NCBI RefSeq assembly: GCF_900174585.1
Contig: NZ_FWPT01000003.1
Coordinates: 248,001 to 312,000, forward strand
DNA length: 64,000 nucleotides
Reading direction: 5' to 3'
From: Parendozoicomonas haliclonae
GTDB lineage: Bacteria; Pseudomonadota; Gammaproteobacteria; Pseudomonadales; Endozoicomonadaceae
Below are positions 55,044-62,911 of the stretch, piece after piece (the first letter of the stretch is position 1; each line of letters begins with the position of its first letter). The notes beneath the pieces are model-generated. The model saw only the letters and a list, made by a program, of their open reading frames with translations, was not told the DNA's origin and ran no database searches. Position numbers and translations under genes: made by a program.

Positions 55044-55093
55044 TTTTCCGAAAATAGCCAGTCTGCACAAAATCATTGGTTATTTTCGGAAAA
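55044..55093. promoter_or_regulatory. Inverted repeat over the tracrRNA promoter
   Basis: 16-base arms TTTTCCGAAAATAGCC (55044-55059) and GGTTATTTTCGGAAAA (55078-55093), 15 of 16 matching, with an 18-nt loop. No T tract follows on the plus strand. The right arm covers the -35 box and part of the spacer of the predicted tracrRNA promoter, so an operator is likelier than a terminator. Confidence 0.7.
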
Positions 55094-55104
55094 GGCTGCA
55101 TAAT
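55076..55104 (+). promoter_or_regulatory. Predicted tracrRNA promoter
   Basis: -35 TTGGTT (55076-55081), 17-bp spacer, -10 CATAAT (55099-55104). It predicts a start at about 55110, exactly where the anti-repeat begins. Confidence 0.7.
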
Positions 55105-55109
55105 GTTTA

Positions 55110-55212
55110 TACTTCGTTTGGTATGCACTGAAATCACCAAAAGTCGCGATAAGCGAACCAGCTCTCCAGACTATCTGGAGCCCTCTGGAATGGCCATGCT
55201 GGTATTTATTTA
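55110..55212 (+). ncRNA. Predicted type II-B tracrRNA
   Basis: The anti-repeat is clear. TACTTCGTTTGG (55110-55121) pairs with CCAGACGAAGTA of the CRISPR repeat, allowing one G-U pair. After a 3-nt internal loop, GC pairs with GC; ACTGAAA (55127-55133) then pairs with TTTCAGT, with one bulged U in the repeat. Two stems follow: TCGC/GCGA (55144-55156) and CTCCAG/CTGGAG (55164-55180). An outer CCAGC/GCTGG pair (55158-55162, 55198-55202) and a T-rich end (TATTTATTT) close it. It is transcribed in the array direction and is convergent with cas4. No processing evidence is available. Confidence 0.88.
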
Positions 55213-55215
55213 CAA

Positions 55216-55803
55216 TTAGTCCCTATCGTTGCAGGTGTTCAGATACTCACAGGAACTGCACTGTGTGTTTGATTGCGCAGAGCTTTCTGGGAGTACAGAA
55301 TCAGCAAGAGTTTGCTGAATCTGAGTCACCTTGTCTGCCACTTCCTGTCTTCTCTCTGCCGTCAGGTAGTAATGATGAACCTTTGCCTTTTTACCCGTTG
55401 CTACAAAGAATTCTGGACAGGGGAGAGCAAAGGTCTGCTCTGCTGCAATGGCATAGGCTGCGGCCTGAAGAATCTGGCCAGGCACTGGCTTTCCTTCTCC
55501 TAGTTTAAACTCCACTATCTGGACCCGATCTTTTCCTTTCAGTACAAGGTCTATTCGTCCATGTATTGAAGGATTTTCGCATCCTACGGGTTGGTCAAAC
55601 AGTAGTTCGGCATCTTCTGTACTGTAGCGGGATAGCTTCCTCCTTCTCGACAAAAACTCCTGCCGGGCATGATAACCTTGCCCCTGTGTCACCCAGATAG
55701 GTCTGAGCGGTTGCATGGCTGCCACTTCCTGCAGCCAGGGAATGCGTGGGCAGAACAAAAACTGCCGCAGGTGGCGGATCGGCAGGCTGTTAGAGGATGT
55801 CAT
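55216..55803 (-). CDS. cas4: CRISPR-associated Cas4
   Basis: A 195-residue RecB-like nuclease, the protein that separates type II-B from II-A and II-C. An early Cys (FLFCPRIPWLQE, about 14) and the C-terminal cluster QCSSCEYLNTC provide the four iron-sulfur ligands. The nuclease core shows GRIDLVLKGKDRVQIVEFKLGEGKP (the D ... E-x-K motif), and QGYHARQEFLSRRR precedes it. Cas4 trims prespacers and selects PAM-bearing ones for Cas1-Cas2. I chose ATG 55803 (14-bp overlap with cas2) over the 55845 frame. It is last in the operon. Confidence 0.93.
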   Translation of the reverse strand: MTSSNSLPIRHLRQFLFCPRIPWLQEVAAMQPLRPIWVTQGQGYHARQEFLSRRRKLSRYSTEDAELLFDQPVGCENPSIHGRIDLVLKGKDRVQIVEFKLGEGKPVPGQILQAAAYAIAAEQTFALPCPEFFVATGKKAKVHHYYLTAERRQEVADKVTQIQQTLADSVLPESSAQSNTQCSSCEYLNTCNDRD

Positions 55804-56080
55804 AGGCTTGTGGCTCCTTGATATCGGTCGGAACAGTACCCGCAAACTTATTCAGCTGTTTGGTCAGGTTGGCGCGGATTAGAAATGCACGGTCCGTTTT
55901 CTCCAACAGTTCCTCATAAATACGCATAACTGCACTTTGTTCTGCTTTACTGAGATAGCCCCACATCACTGACTTTTGTATGGGTACCAGCCCCAGATCT
56001 TTAAGCTGATCCACCAGCTTGTTTCGGTTCTTATTGTTGGTCACATCGTATGCTGCGAGCATTTCATCCCGCGTCCCCAT
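55790..56080 (-). CDS. cas2: CRISPR-associated Cas2
   Basis: A 96-residue ferredoxin-fold protein. It has the N-terminal beta strand AAYDVTNNKNRNKLVDQLKDLGLVPIQKSVMWGYL, in which YDVT holds the conserved Asp and the later KSVMWG is the second strand. Cas2 forms the core of the Cas1-Cas2 integrase. It starts 3 bp after cas1 and overlaps cas4. Confidence 0.93.
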   Translation of the reverse strand: MGTRDEMLAAYDVTNNKNRNKLVDQLKDLGLVPIQKSVMWGYLSKAEQSAVMRIYEELLEKTDRAFLIRANLTKQLNKFAGTVPTDIKEPQAYDIL

Positions 56081-56083
56081 AAT

Positions 56084-57079
56084 TCACCACCGGAAGAGAT
56101 AAGGTTTATAAGTTTTTTGCCCGGAAAATTCACCGGCTAACCGGTAAACCTGGCGCTGTAAAATTGATTCCAGAGAAACTTTCCTATTCTTGTATGGGTA
56201 TTTTTTGCGGAAAGTCTCGTGAATGGATGCCCCCAGTTTGCGTTTGAGTTTACTGTCGAAGCCGCGCTTCTCACTGGCCTGGTCTCGAAGCTTGATAACA
56301 TTTCTGTCCACCACCCAGGGCCGGTACTCCTCCATAATATCCAGCACAAGAGAGGGTTTGCCGGGCCGCTCAGTGTGCAGGCCCCCGGCGAATCCCTCCA
56401 GCCCGGCATTGATAACACAGTGCCAGATATAGGAAGACAGAATGGCATAGCCATAATTGAGCATAATGTTGCCAACATCCGGGGCACTCCTGCCCAGTCG
56501 TCCAGGAAAACTAGCGGGCAGCAAGCTGCACTCCCTTAAAATCTGCCAATAGGTTTTTGCGGACTGCCCTTCATACCCCATAAGTTGGCTACGCCAGTCG
56601 CTACGAGGCCCCAATCCCAGCTTTTTTACGGCGTCGGTATACCTTGCGAGCGAGAGAGCGCCATCATCGATAGTCTGTTTCACTACCGGATCACGGGCGC
56701 TGTATTTGCCGAAATATTTCAGGACGCCTCGCTGGTTTTTGATTTTCCCAATGATCATCTGCTTGCAGAGGGAGAGCTGATTCTCTGGTTGCCCCAGATA
56801 CTCAAACTGCTTTTGCCGAATCCGGACAACGGCATGTTGTTGTGAGCCTTGCAGACAGACAATCCCCCTTGGTCGCCAGTCCAAAACAAAGAGTTTGATA
56901 CCCCTCAATGCGCAGGCCGTTATCAGATTGCTGGAGATGCTAACACCTCCCTTGGCCACGCTGATGGTTTTGATTCGGCTAAGAGGATATTCCTGTATAC
57001 AGTGGCCTTTTTCGCTCACTGTGAGGCGGGCACTGGTGACACCCAGTGCCTGGCCATATTCCGAAATAGTTATATGCAT
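56084..57079 (-). CDS. cas1: CRISPR-associated Cas1
   Basis: A 331-residue integrase. The N-terminal beta domain comprises residues about 1-85. The C-terminal helical domain carries the metal ligands: Glu in LMGYEGQSAKTYW (about 167), His in GFAGGLHTERPGKP (about 235) and Asp in SLVLDIMEEYRPWVVDR (about 249). All are intact, so spacer acquisition is expected to be possible. Its ATG lies inside cas9 (10-bp overlap). Confidence 0.95.
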   Translation of the reverse strand: MHITISEYGQALGVTSARLTVSEKGHCIQEYPLSRIKTISVAKGGVSISSNLITACALRGIKLFVLDWRPRGIVCLQGSQQHAVVRIRQKQFEYLGQPENQLSLCKQMIIGKIKNQRGVLKYFGKYSARDPVVKQTIDDGALSLARYTDAVKKLGLGPRSDWRSQLMGYEGQSAKTYWQILRECSLLPASFPGRLGRSAPDVGNIMLNYGYAILSSYIWHCVINAGLEGFAGGLHTERPGKPSLVLDIMEEYRPWVVDRNVIKLRDQASEKRGFDSKLKRKLGASIHETFRKKYPYKNRKVSLESILQRQVYRLAGEFSGQKTYKPYLFRW

Positions 57080-60000
57080 TCCGGTTCGCCTTGTTCATAG
57101 GCTTGTTGCAATGCTTTGTTAGCCTTTGAACTTGCAAAATATTCAATAAGAACTGTTTTTCCTAAACGCAGAAACCTTGCTTTGTGTTTGTTTGGTTTCT
57201 TTGTTTCAGTCCGAGGCTTTGGTAACAATGGGCATGAAAATATATCAAAACCAGCTAACTGCACATTAGGAATTTCCATGGGCAACTCCCAGCTAGACTT
57301 ATATTTTGAACCACTTGCTGCATTGATCTTTTTGATAAACTGACTTTCCAACATCTCAAATCGAATGTAAGGTCGACCTACTGTTCCAGGTGCACATGCA
57401 ACCTTAATGACCCCATTCGGCAAAGCATCTGCTAAAGCACATAAGCTACGCCACTCATCAAAATATGTGATGCTTTGAGGATTCTTTTCTAGTGAACGAT
57501 TAAGGCTATGTAGATTTTTGCTTTTAGCAAAGTGAGGTATTTCAACAACCTTATTCCATTGGGTTTTGCCATCAATTTTTGCGAAGCCCGCCGCCCCAAA
57601 ATCACCTACTGACATTCTTTGCCAGACCGAAGCTCCTTCAGGTGTATGTCGCCGAACTCTATAGCTGCCCTCTGATATTTTTAATGGTAACGAATAGACC
57701 TTTCTAGTCTTCTTGTGTTGGTGGTCTTCGTTATGGATGGAAGGAAATAACGAGCTGCCAAAGTTGCGCCAGAAGTTATTAGGCAGCGTTTGTTTGGTGC
57801 CTAGAAAATTTTTCAACTCATCAGTATCACAAAGTTCTACCCACGCTTGCTTGAAGGGTAGAGTAAGATCCTTTTTCTCAATACGGGCAACAGTGCGGGG
57901 GAAAATAGGTCTGTTATTTTTATGGGTTTCAAAAATAAAGAACTTGTCGGCCAGAATATCCTCATCCTTTTTGAAGGTCTTTTTATCCTTATTATAGATA
58001 TGTGCATCAATCTTCTTTTTCTGGACACAATAAAGTAAGGCTTCAATCGCGAGACAGTTGTCATTATGTGTGGGGGACTGACCAAACTCATGCAGGTAGG
58101 CAAAGGCTTTTTGCCGATTTATATTTAAAATCTGCCTTTGGCCTAAAGCCAAACTTTCCTGTAACTCCGCAAGGGTGGAGGGCAGCTCGTGAGAATCCTT
58201 GCAGACCAGAACGGGCCGCAGCAAAGCGTAGAGATTGTCGGCGTGATCAAGGACTTTGGCACTGTTGGGCAAGGTAAAGCCAACCCGCAATTCGTCATTC
58301 ATAACCAGCAGAGGCAGGAATCTTTCACCATAGAGGCCGGCTTTGAAGAGTGGTGAGCTTGCCGGGGCATCTTTACGGTAGAGTGGTTTTTTCCGCAAAA
58401 TTTGAATATCAATCGTCTCTGGCAACAGCCCCTTCAACCATTCGGCTTGGGTGGTGGTATCCACGGGGGCTAAAGACAGACTGCGAGCAATTGCGGGCTC
58501 CATCAACAAACTGCCACTGACCAGTGCTGCATCAATCGCGTGGCTGGCCACGGGTTGGGGTGATTGCTTCGCCATGGCTGGGAAGCGGGAGGCCAGAACA
58601 CCTCGGCAGAAGCGGACAGAGTCTGTAGGAACCTTGATGATATCGAATTCAATCGTTGCGCTGGCCCCCTGTCGAATATGATGGATAATCCGCTTGGCCA
58701 ACCATGCCTGGGTGCCATTCACTTTGGCCTTACGCTGACCTGCCAGCAGTTGTAAGACTTGGTCCCGTAGTCCGGGAACAAACAGAGCGTGGCGGATCAT
58801 GCGCTGTTCCTGAAGGCCTAGATTATGAAAACCGATCAGTTCACCTTTGGTCAGGAAGGGGGTTACAGCATCCTGGACAGCCTGGGCGATCTGCTGCCTG
58901 TTTGTGCTGCCGAACTGGCTAGTGAGATAGCGATCATCAAGCTCTGCCAGAGTGTAGAGTTGATCTCTCTTTTGCTGATTACCTCGACTGCTAACAAAAA
59001 TCAGGTTGGCTTCGCTGTTGAAGATTGCTCCGGTTCGTTTCTGGGTGTAGGAACGAGGGATAATATGGTCGAATTCCCCATACCGGCCTAGATCTTCGCC
59101 GGTATAGGCACACATCCCCTTGCTGGCCTTGCAGATGCGTTGCTCTTTATCTTCAAAGCGTATGAAATCACTTTCACAGGACTTTTGGGCATCCTTCTTT
59201 TTACGGGTGTTTTTCTTGATCGTTTGCAGGTCTTCAGCGAACTGGAAACGGTTCTCCTCAATCAGGATTGGAACCCTTACTTTGGCACTCGTCATCTCGT
59301 GGCTTTCAATTTGTTTGAGTTTTCGTTTGGCAATAGAATAAGCCTGTTTTTCCAGAATTCGGCTGAGCATGCCATCAAATGGACGGATGCTGTCTGCGCT
59401 CAGGACACTGGCGCGTGCGCAGTCCTTCCCATCAACGCTCTGCTCATACTGCATACGCCAGAGGTTTTCGTGGGCGGAGGGTTTGGACACATGGCTAAAG
59501 CCTGAAGGGTCGGACTCCAGCAGGTTATAGATTTGTGCCAGGGAGAAGGGATTGGCGAAGCGTGCGCTATTTTCTGCAGCAAGCCCCAGCCCTTGAGCGA
59601 TAAAACGAGCTACGTCTGGCAGAGCAGCTTCAAGGGCAAGCAGTTTTTTGGCCTCTGGTAGAAGCTTTTCTTCCGTATCCCCAGCTTTGATTCTGGCCTG
59701 TAGTTGTCGGTAAGAACGAATTGTCTCTTTCAGCCCGTTGCCAAAGTCTTTTTGTGCCTCAGCAGCAAATTTACACCAGCCTTTTGGTGTGCGAGCCCCT
59801 TTGATAACGCCTCGTTGGGACCACTGTTGCTTGAGCGACTGGATATGCTCCTGCCCATGACTGCCAAGGTCACCGACTATTCGACCAAGCAAGGTGGGCA
59901 GCTGTCGAGCTTTGCGCTGGGGTGTCCTGTTCAGGCAGAGAAGTAAGGAATCTTCTTCTACCCATAAACCCTGCCGTGCTTCATTAATCTGCAGGTAATA

Positions 60001-61338
60001 AGGACGGGCAATGCTCTGTATAAACGGTTCAGCATGCTGGTTGAGTCGCAGACGCAGATTCTCACTGGCAACCTTCAGCTGGTTGCCTCTATCGGGCCTT
60101 CCCATTGCCAAAGCTCTGATTTTGTATAGATCAAGACCTGATGTGCGATCCAGCATCCGTTGAAGAAGAATGCAATCCTGATCCAAGGCTGCGTCCATGT
60201 GAGCAATGGTAGAAGCATGGTCGCTATCCAGCTCGGGATGGGCTGCGACAAGGCGCTTTACAATTTCTCGCCAGAGCGGGTAAGCCTTATTCAAGGCAAC
60301 AGGGTTTAAAAACAGGGTTTTATCTTTCGGTGGTCGCCGGTTGTTCTGATCTTCATAAGGGGGAATGGTTAACTCAGGCTGAACCGTTAGCATCAGCTTG
60401 AATACGCTTCCGCCCTTTTTCTTGAATTTGATCAGCTCATGCCAGCGGCTTTTTGTCTGTTCATCACAGTGCCAGGATTTGATCCAACGCCAGAACTGCT
60501 TGCTGAAATGATCTTCACGCCAGGCGTCAGTCTGTCCGTTTTGCGGTTTAGCGTTTTGATCATTGAAGTAGCGCCTGAGTACACGCAGTTGCAGATTGCT
60601 GATATGGCCAACAAGGTTGGCGAATTGATCGGGGGTAATGCCAGAGTTTGTTTGGAATAAACTCGCCAAACGTCCATGTTGCTCAAGGATAATATCGGCT
60701 GCGATATTGCGCAGGTATTTACGACGATGAAGATGTCCTTCCTCACTGGCGTTAATGCTGGTTTCAAGGAAATGAATAATATGTTTATGGGTGGCTTCGA
60801 TAGATTTTTTTTCTTCTTTCCATATCTCAGGAAGCGTTTTCAAAAACTCTCGAGTTCTTCCAAGTCTTTGTAAAGCCAAGCGGCATTCTGCAGCATTTTC
60901 AGCCAGAGCCTGCAACCATTCCTCAAGGCCCTCATAGCCAGCGATATCCGGTAGCACGCTCTCAAAGACAGATAGATCACAGAACTCAATTTCAATAAGA
61001 CTATCATCATCAAATCTGTTAAAACCCCGGCGGTTAATCAGCCCAAATAAAAATTCGCGATTCTTTACCGGCCATTGCCAGACATCCTGATCAAAGCAGT
61101 CTTTCAAGATAACTATAAGTAGGCGACGGGCTAGATCTTGGCGCTTGTAATTGCGGGACTGATGCCTTTTTTGGGTGCGGCCAACTTGAGATAACTGAAG
61201 GTTATCATCATCCATTACCAGCACACAGCCCGTGTTTTGTACACTCCCCCTGGGATCCTCACCTTCGAGATAGTGCATGTTATGGATGCCAGTGTATTTG
61301 GCACCAAAATCAATCGATATTGGGGAAATGTATCTCAT
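57070..61338 (-). CDS. cas9: Type II-B Cas9 effector nuclease
   Basis: A 1422-residue Cas9. RuvC-I is at the start (ISPISIDFGAKYTGIHN, Asp10), followed by the arginine-rich bridge (RTQKRHQSRNYKRQDLARRLL). RuvC-II is VRVPILIEENRFQFAE (Glu694/695). The HNH domain has CAYTGEDLGRYGEFDHIIPRS (His about 758) and SEANLIFVSSRGNQQKRD. RuvC-III is VASHAIDAALVSG (His about 933, Asp about 936). All catalytic residues are present. IPPYEDQNNRRPPKDKTLFLNP and LRRYFND match Francisella-type Cas9. It is shorter than FnCas9 (about 1629) and similar to the Legionella and Wolinella II-B proteins. The last 300 or so residues (wedge/PAM-interacting part) are encoded by clearly AT-richer DNA. ATG 61338 has TGAGG nine bases upstream. 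Confidence 0.97.
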   Translation of the reverse strand: MRYISPISIDFGAKYTGIHNMHYLEGEDPRGSVQNTGCVLVMDDDNLQLSQVGRTQKRHQSRNYKRQDLARRLLIVILKDCFDQDVWQWPVKNREFLFGLINRRGFNRFDDDSLIEIEFCDLSVFESVLPDIAGYEGLEEWLQALAENAAECRLALQRLGRTREFLKTLPEIWKEEKKSIEATHKHIIHFLETSINASEEGHLHRRKYLRNIAADIILEQHGRLASLFQTNSGITPDQFANLVGHISNLQLRVLRRYFNDQNAKPQNGQTDAWREDHFSKQFWRWIKSWHCDEQTKSRWHELIKFKKKGGSVFKLMLTVQPELTIPPYEDQNNRRPPKDKTLFLNPVALNKAYPLWREIVKRLVAAHPELDSDHASTIAHMDAALDQDCILLQRMLDRTSGLDLYKIRALAMGRPDRGNQLKVASENLRLRLNQHAEPFIQSIARPYYLQINEARQGLWVEEDSLLLCLNRTPQRKARQLPTLLGRIVGDLGSHGQEHIQSLKQQWSQRGVIKGARTPKGWCKFAAEAQKDFGNGLKETIRSYRQLQARIKAGDTEEKLLPEAKKLLALEAALPDVARFIAQGLGLAAENSARFANPFSLAQIYNLLESDPSGFSHVSKPSAHENLWRMQYEQSVDGKDCARASVLSADSIRPFDGMLSRILEKQAYSIAKRKLKQIESHEMTSAKVRVPILIEENRFQFAEDLQTIKKNTRKKKDAQKSCESDFIRFEDKEQRICKASKGMCAYTGEDLGRYGEFDHIIPRSYTQKRTGAIFNSEANLIFVSSRGNQQKRDQLYTLAELDDRYLTSQFGSTNRQQIAQAVQDAVTPFLTKGELIGFHNLGLQEQRMIRHALFVPGLRDQVLQLLAGQRKAKVNGTQAWLAKRIIHHIRQGASATIEFDIIKVPTDSVRFCRGVLASRFPAMAKQSPQPVASHAIDAALVSGSLLMEPAIARSLSLAPVDTTTQAEWLKGLLPETIDIQILRKKPLYRKDAPASSPLFKAGLYGERFLPLLVMNDELRVGFTLPNSAKVLDHADNLYALLRPVLVCKDSHELPSTLAELQESLALGQRQILNINRQKAFAYLHEFGQSPTHNDNCLAIEALLYCVQKKKIDAHIYNKDKKTFKKDEDILADKFFIFETHKNNRPIFPRTVARIEKKDLTLPFKQAWVELCDTDELKNFLGTKQTLPNNFWRNFGSSLFPSIHNEDHQHKKTRKVYSLPLKISEGSYRVRRHTPEGASVWQRMSVGDFGAAGFAKIDGKTQWNKVVEIPHFAKSKNLHSLNRSLEKNPQSITYFDEWRSLCALADALPNGVIKVACAPGTVGRPYIRFEMLESQFIKKINAASGSKYKSSWELPMEIPNVQLAGFDIFSCPLLPKPRTETKKPNKHKARFLRLGKTVLIEYFASSKANKALQQAYEQGEPECI

Positions 61339-61629
61339 TGCTCATACCTCAAGGAATCGTAAGGGATTCCAAATTATTATCGTTATTACGTAGGGCAAAT
61401 TAGTTTTGTAACCATAGATCCCCCCATACACAAACCTGATAGATAGTCTTTTCTGGAGAAAAGCATACCGCTATCACGCTTTTGAACTATAAAGTCTGCC
61501 TATGTGGAACTTTTCCTATATTACATACTTTCAATCGCCACTCGAATGAGATGAACGCAATCATTAACAGTCTCAGGCTTTGTTGTATAAATTGAACGTC
61601 TTAAGGCAACCCTGTGCCAATTAATCTAC
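61339..61629 (-). promoter_or_regulatory. cas9 upstream region
   Basis: AT-rich and without a gene. On the minus strand, TTGAGGTATGAGCA-ATG supplies the cas9 ribosome site. A 6-bp inverted repeat (GGAATC/GATTCC, 61353-61370) lies just upstream, and a CTTTTC/GAAAAG hairpin lies near 61448-61463. No clear single sigma-70 promoter stands out. A weak repeat-like stretch, CTTTCAATCGCCAC, lies at 61528-61541. Confidence 0.4.
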
Positions 61630-61711
61630 ATGCAGCGAAATAATCAAAAGTCGCGATAAGCGAAGCAGCTTTACAGGAGTATCTGGTGCCCTCTAGATTG
61701 GACATACTGAC
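61630..61711 (+). ncRNA. Degenerate second tracrRNA-like sequence
   Basis: It aligns with the tracrRNA from its anti-repeat end onward, roughly three quarters identical by eye over 80 bases. The block CAAAAGTCGCGATAAGCGAA (61645-61664) is identical to 55136-55155 or nearly so. The first stem is kept. The second (CTCCAG/CTGGAG in the intact copy) is reduced to CAG/CTG, and the distal anti-repeat is not recognisable. No T-rich end is visible. It is either a pseudogene or a diverged regulatory RNA. Confidence 0.7.
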
Positions 61712-61791
61712 ACCTGCAAATACTCAACAATTTTCAGATAGATTGGCATTGGTGGATAAATAGATCGTTAATTGAAGTAAGCTCTGGTCTG

Positions 61792-61880
61792 CCGAAAGTT
61801 ATGAGCAGAGACATCCCTCTTGCACGGTGACAGCGGATCACGTACCGTCATCCGCCTTTGTTGACTAGCTACCCATACGA
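61792..61880 (+). repeat. Right copy of the flanking repeat with a CRISPR-repeat remnant, in the dusA 5' region
   Basis: 61792-61854 matches 53875-53937 (57 of 63). It carries the same TTGCAC-N17-TACCGT pair (61820-61848), which would here serve dusA. It continues into GACTAGCTACCCATACGAAC (61863-61882), which resembles CAGTTGCTACCCAGACGAAG of the CRISPR repeat. Just upstream, GAAGTAAGCT (61775-61784) equals a block from the repeat's 3' half. Confidence 0.8.
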
Positions 61881-61887
61881 ACACCCC

Positions 61888-62892
61888 ATGCAGAACTCCG
61901 GCCAACTACAGCCCGCCCCTCTGAGTCGTCGCCTTTCCGTGGCCCCGATGATGGACTGGACTGACCGTCACTGCCGCTACTTCCTGCGTCAGATTTCACA
62001 CAGCACGCTGCTTTACAGTGAGATGGTGACCACCGGTGCCCTTATCCATGGTGACCGGGAGCGTTTCCTGCAGTACAACCCGGAGGAACATCCGCTGGCG
62101 CTGCAACTGGGTGGCAGTGATCCTGCTGAGCTGGCCCAGTGCAGCAAAATGGCGGAAGAATGGGGCTACGATGAGGTCAACCTCAATGTCGGCTGCCCGA
62201 GTGACCGGGTTCAGAATGGTCGGATTGGTGCCTGTCTGATGAAAGAACCGGCTCTGGTCGCAGACTGCATGAAAGCCATGCAGGATGCCGTCTCTATCCC
62301 GGCTACTATCAAGCATCGTATCGGAGTTAACGGCCATGAGAGCTGGCAGGAGCTGGTTGACTTTGTTGGCCAGATTGCCGATATCGGCTGCAAAACCTTT
62401 GTCGTCCATGCCCGCATCGCTATTCTGGAAGGTCTGAGCCCCAAGGAAAACCGGGAAATTCCGCCACTGAAATATGATTGGGTCTATAAACTGAAGCAGA
62501 CCTTCCCGGAACTGGAAATCATCCTGAACGGTGGCGTGATGACGCTGGATGAAACCGAACAGCACCTGCAACACGTGGACGGTGTCATGATTGGTCGGGA
62601 GGCCTATAACAATCCATGGATCCTCGCGGATGCTGATCAGCGCATATTTGGCGGTTCGGCCAATTCACAAACGCGCCACGATGTGATTGAAAAGATGATA
62701 CCCTATGTGCAACAGCATATTGCTGACCACGACAAGCACACTTTGAGCCATGTTTCCCGCCATATGCTGGGGCTGTTTAACGGTATGCCGGGAGCCCGGC
62801 GCTTTCGTCGACTTTTGAGCGAAAACGCCTACAAACCCGAGGCCATGGCAGAGCTTCTTCGCGAAGCCAGTGCTTTTTGCGTGGTCGAGTAG
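61888..62892 (+). CDS. dusA: tRNA-dihydrouridine synthase A
   Basis: A 334-residue flavoenzyme that reduces uridine 20/20a in the tRNA D loop with NADPH. Signatures are RLSVAPMMDWTDRHCRYFLR, ALQLGGSDPAELAQCSKMA, NLNVGCPSDRVQNGRIGACLMKEP (catalytic Cys in GCPS) and LSPKENREIPPLKYDWVY, all typical of DusA. ATG 61888 is preferred on family alignment; an in-frame TTG at 61858 lies in the flanking repeat, and neither has a strong ribosome site. Its leader contains the CRISPR-repeat remnant. It is followed by tal 19 bp downstream. Confidence 0.94.
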   Translation: MQNSGQLQPAPLSRRLSVAPMMDWTDRHCRYFLRQISHSTLLYSEMVTTGALIHGDRERFLQYNPEEHPLALQLGGSDPAELAQCSKMAEEWGYDEVNLNVGCPSDRVQNGRIGACLMKEPALVADCMKAMQDAVSIPATIKHRIGVNGHESWQELVDFVGQIADIGCKTFVVHARIAILEGLSPKENREIPPLKYDWVYKLKQTFPELEIILNGGVMTLDETEQHLQHVDGVMIGREAYNNPWILADADQRIFGGSANSQTRHDVIEKMIPYVQQHIADHDKHTLSHVSRHMLGLFNGMPGARRFRRLLSENAYKPEAMAELLREASAFCVVE

Positions 62893-62911
62893 GCCGATTC
62901 AGGATTGATAC

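Noticed and set aside
55044-55093. Array terminator
   Set aside because: The hairpin lacks a T tract on the plus strand and overlaps the tracrRNA -35 box.
61528-61541. CTTTCAATCGCCAC as a further degenerate CRISPR repeat
   Set aside because: 11 of 14 bases match the repeat start, but the similarity does not extend; chance is likely.
61928-61980. The dusA 5' coding region as an integration site of a genomic island
   Set aside because: dusA is a known integrase target, but no integrase is in the CRISPR cassette, and the flanking direct repeat lies upstream of dusA and does not contain its coding core.
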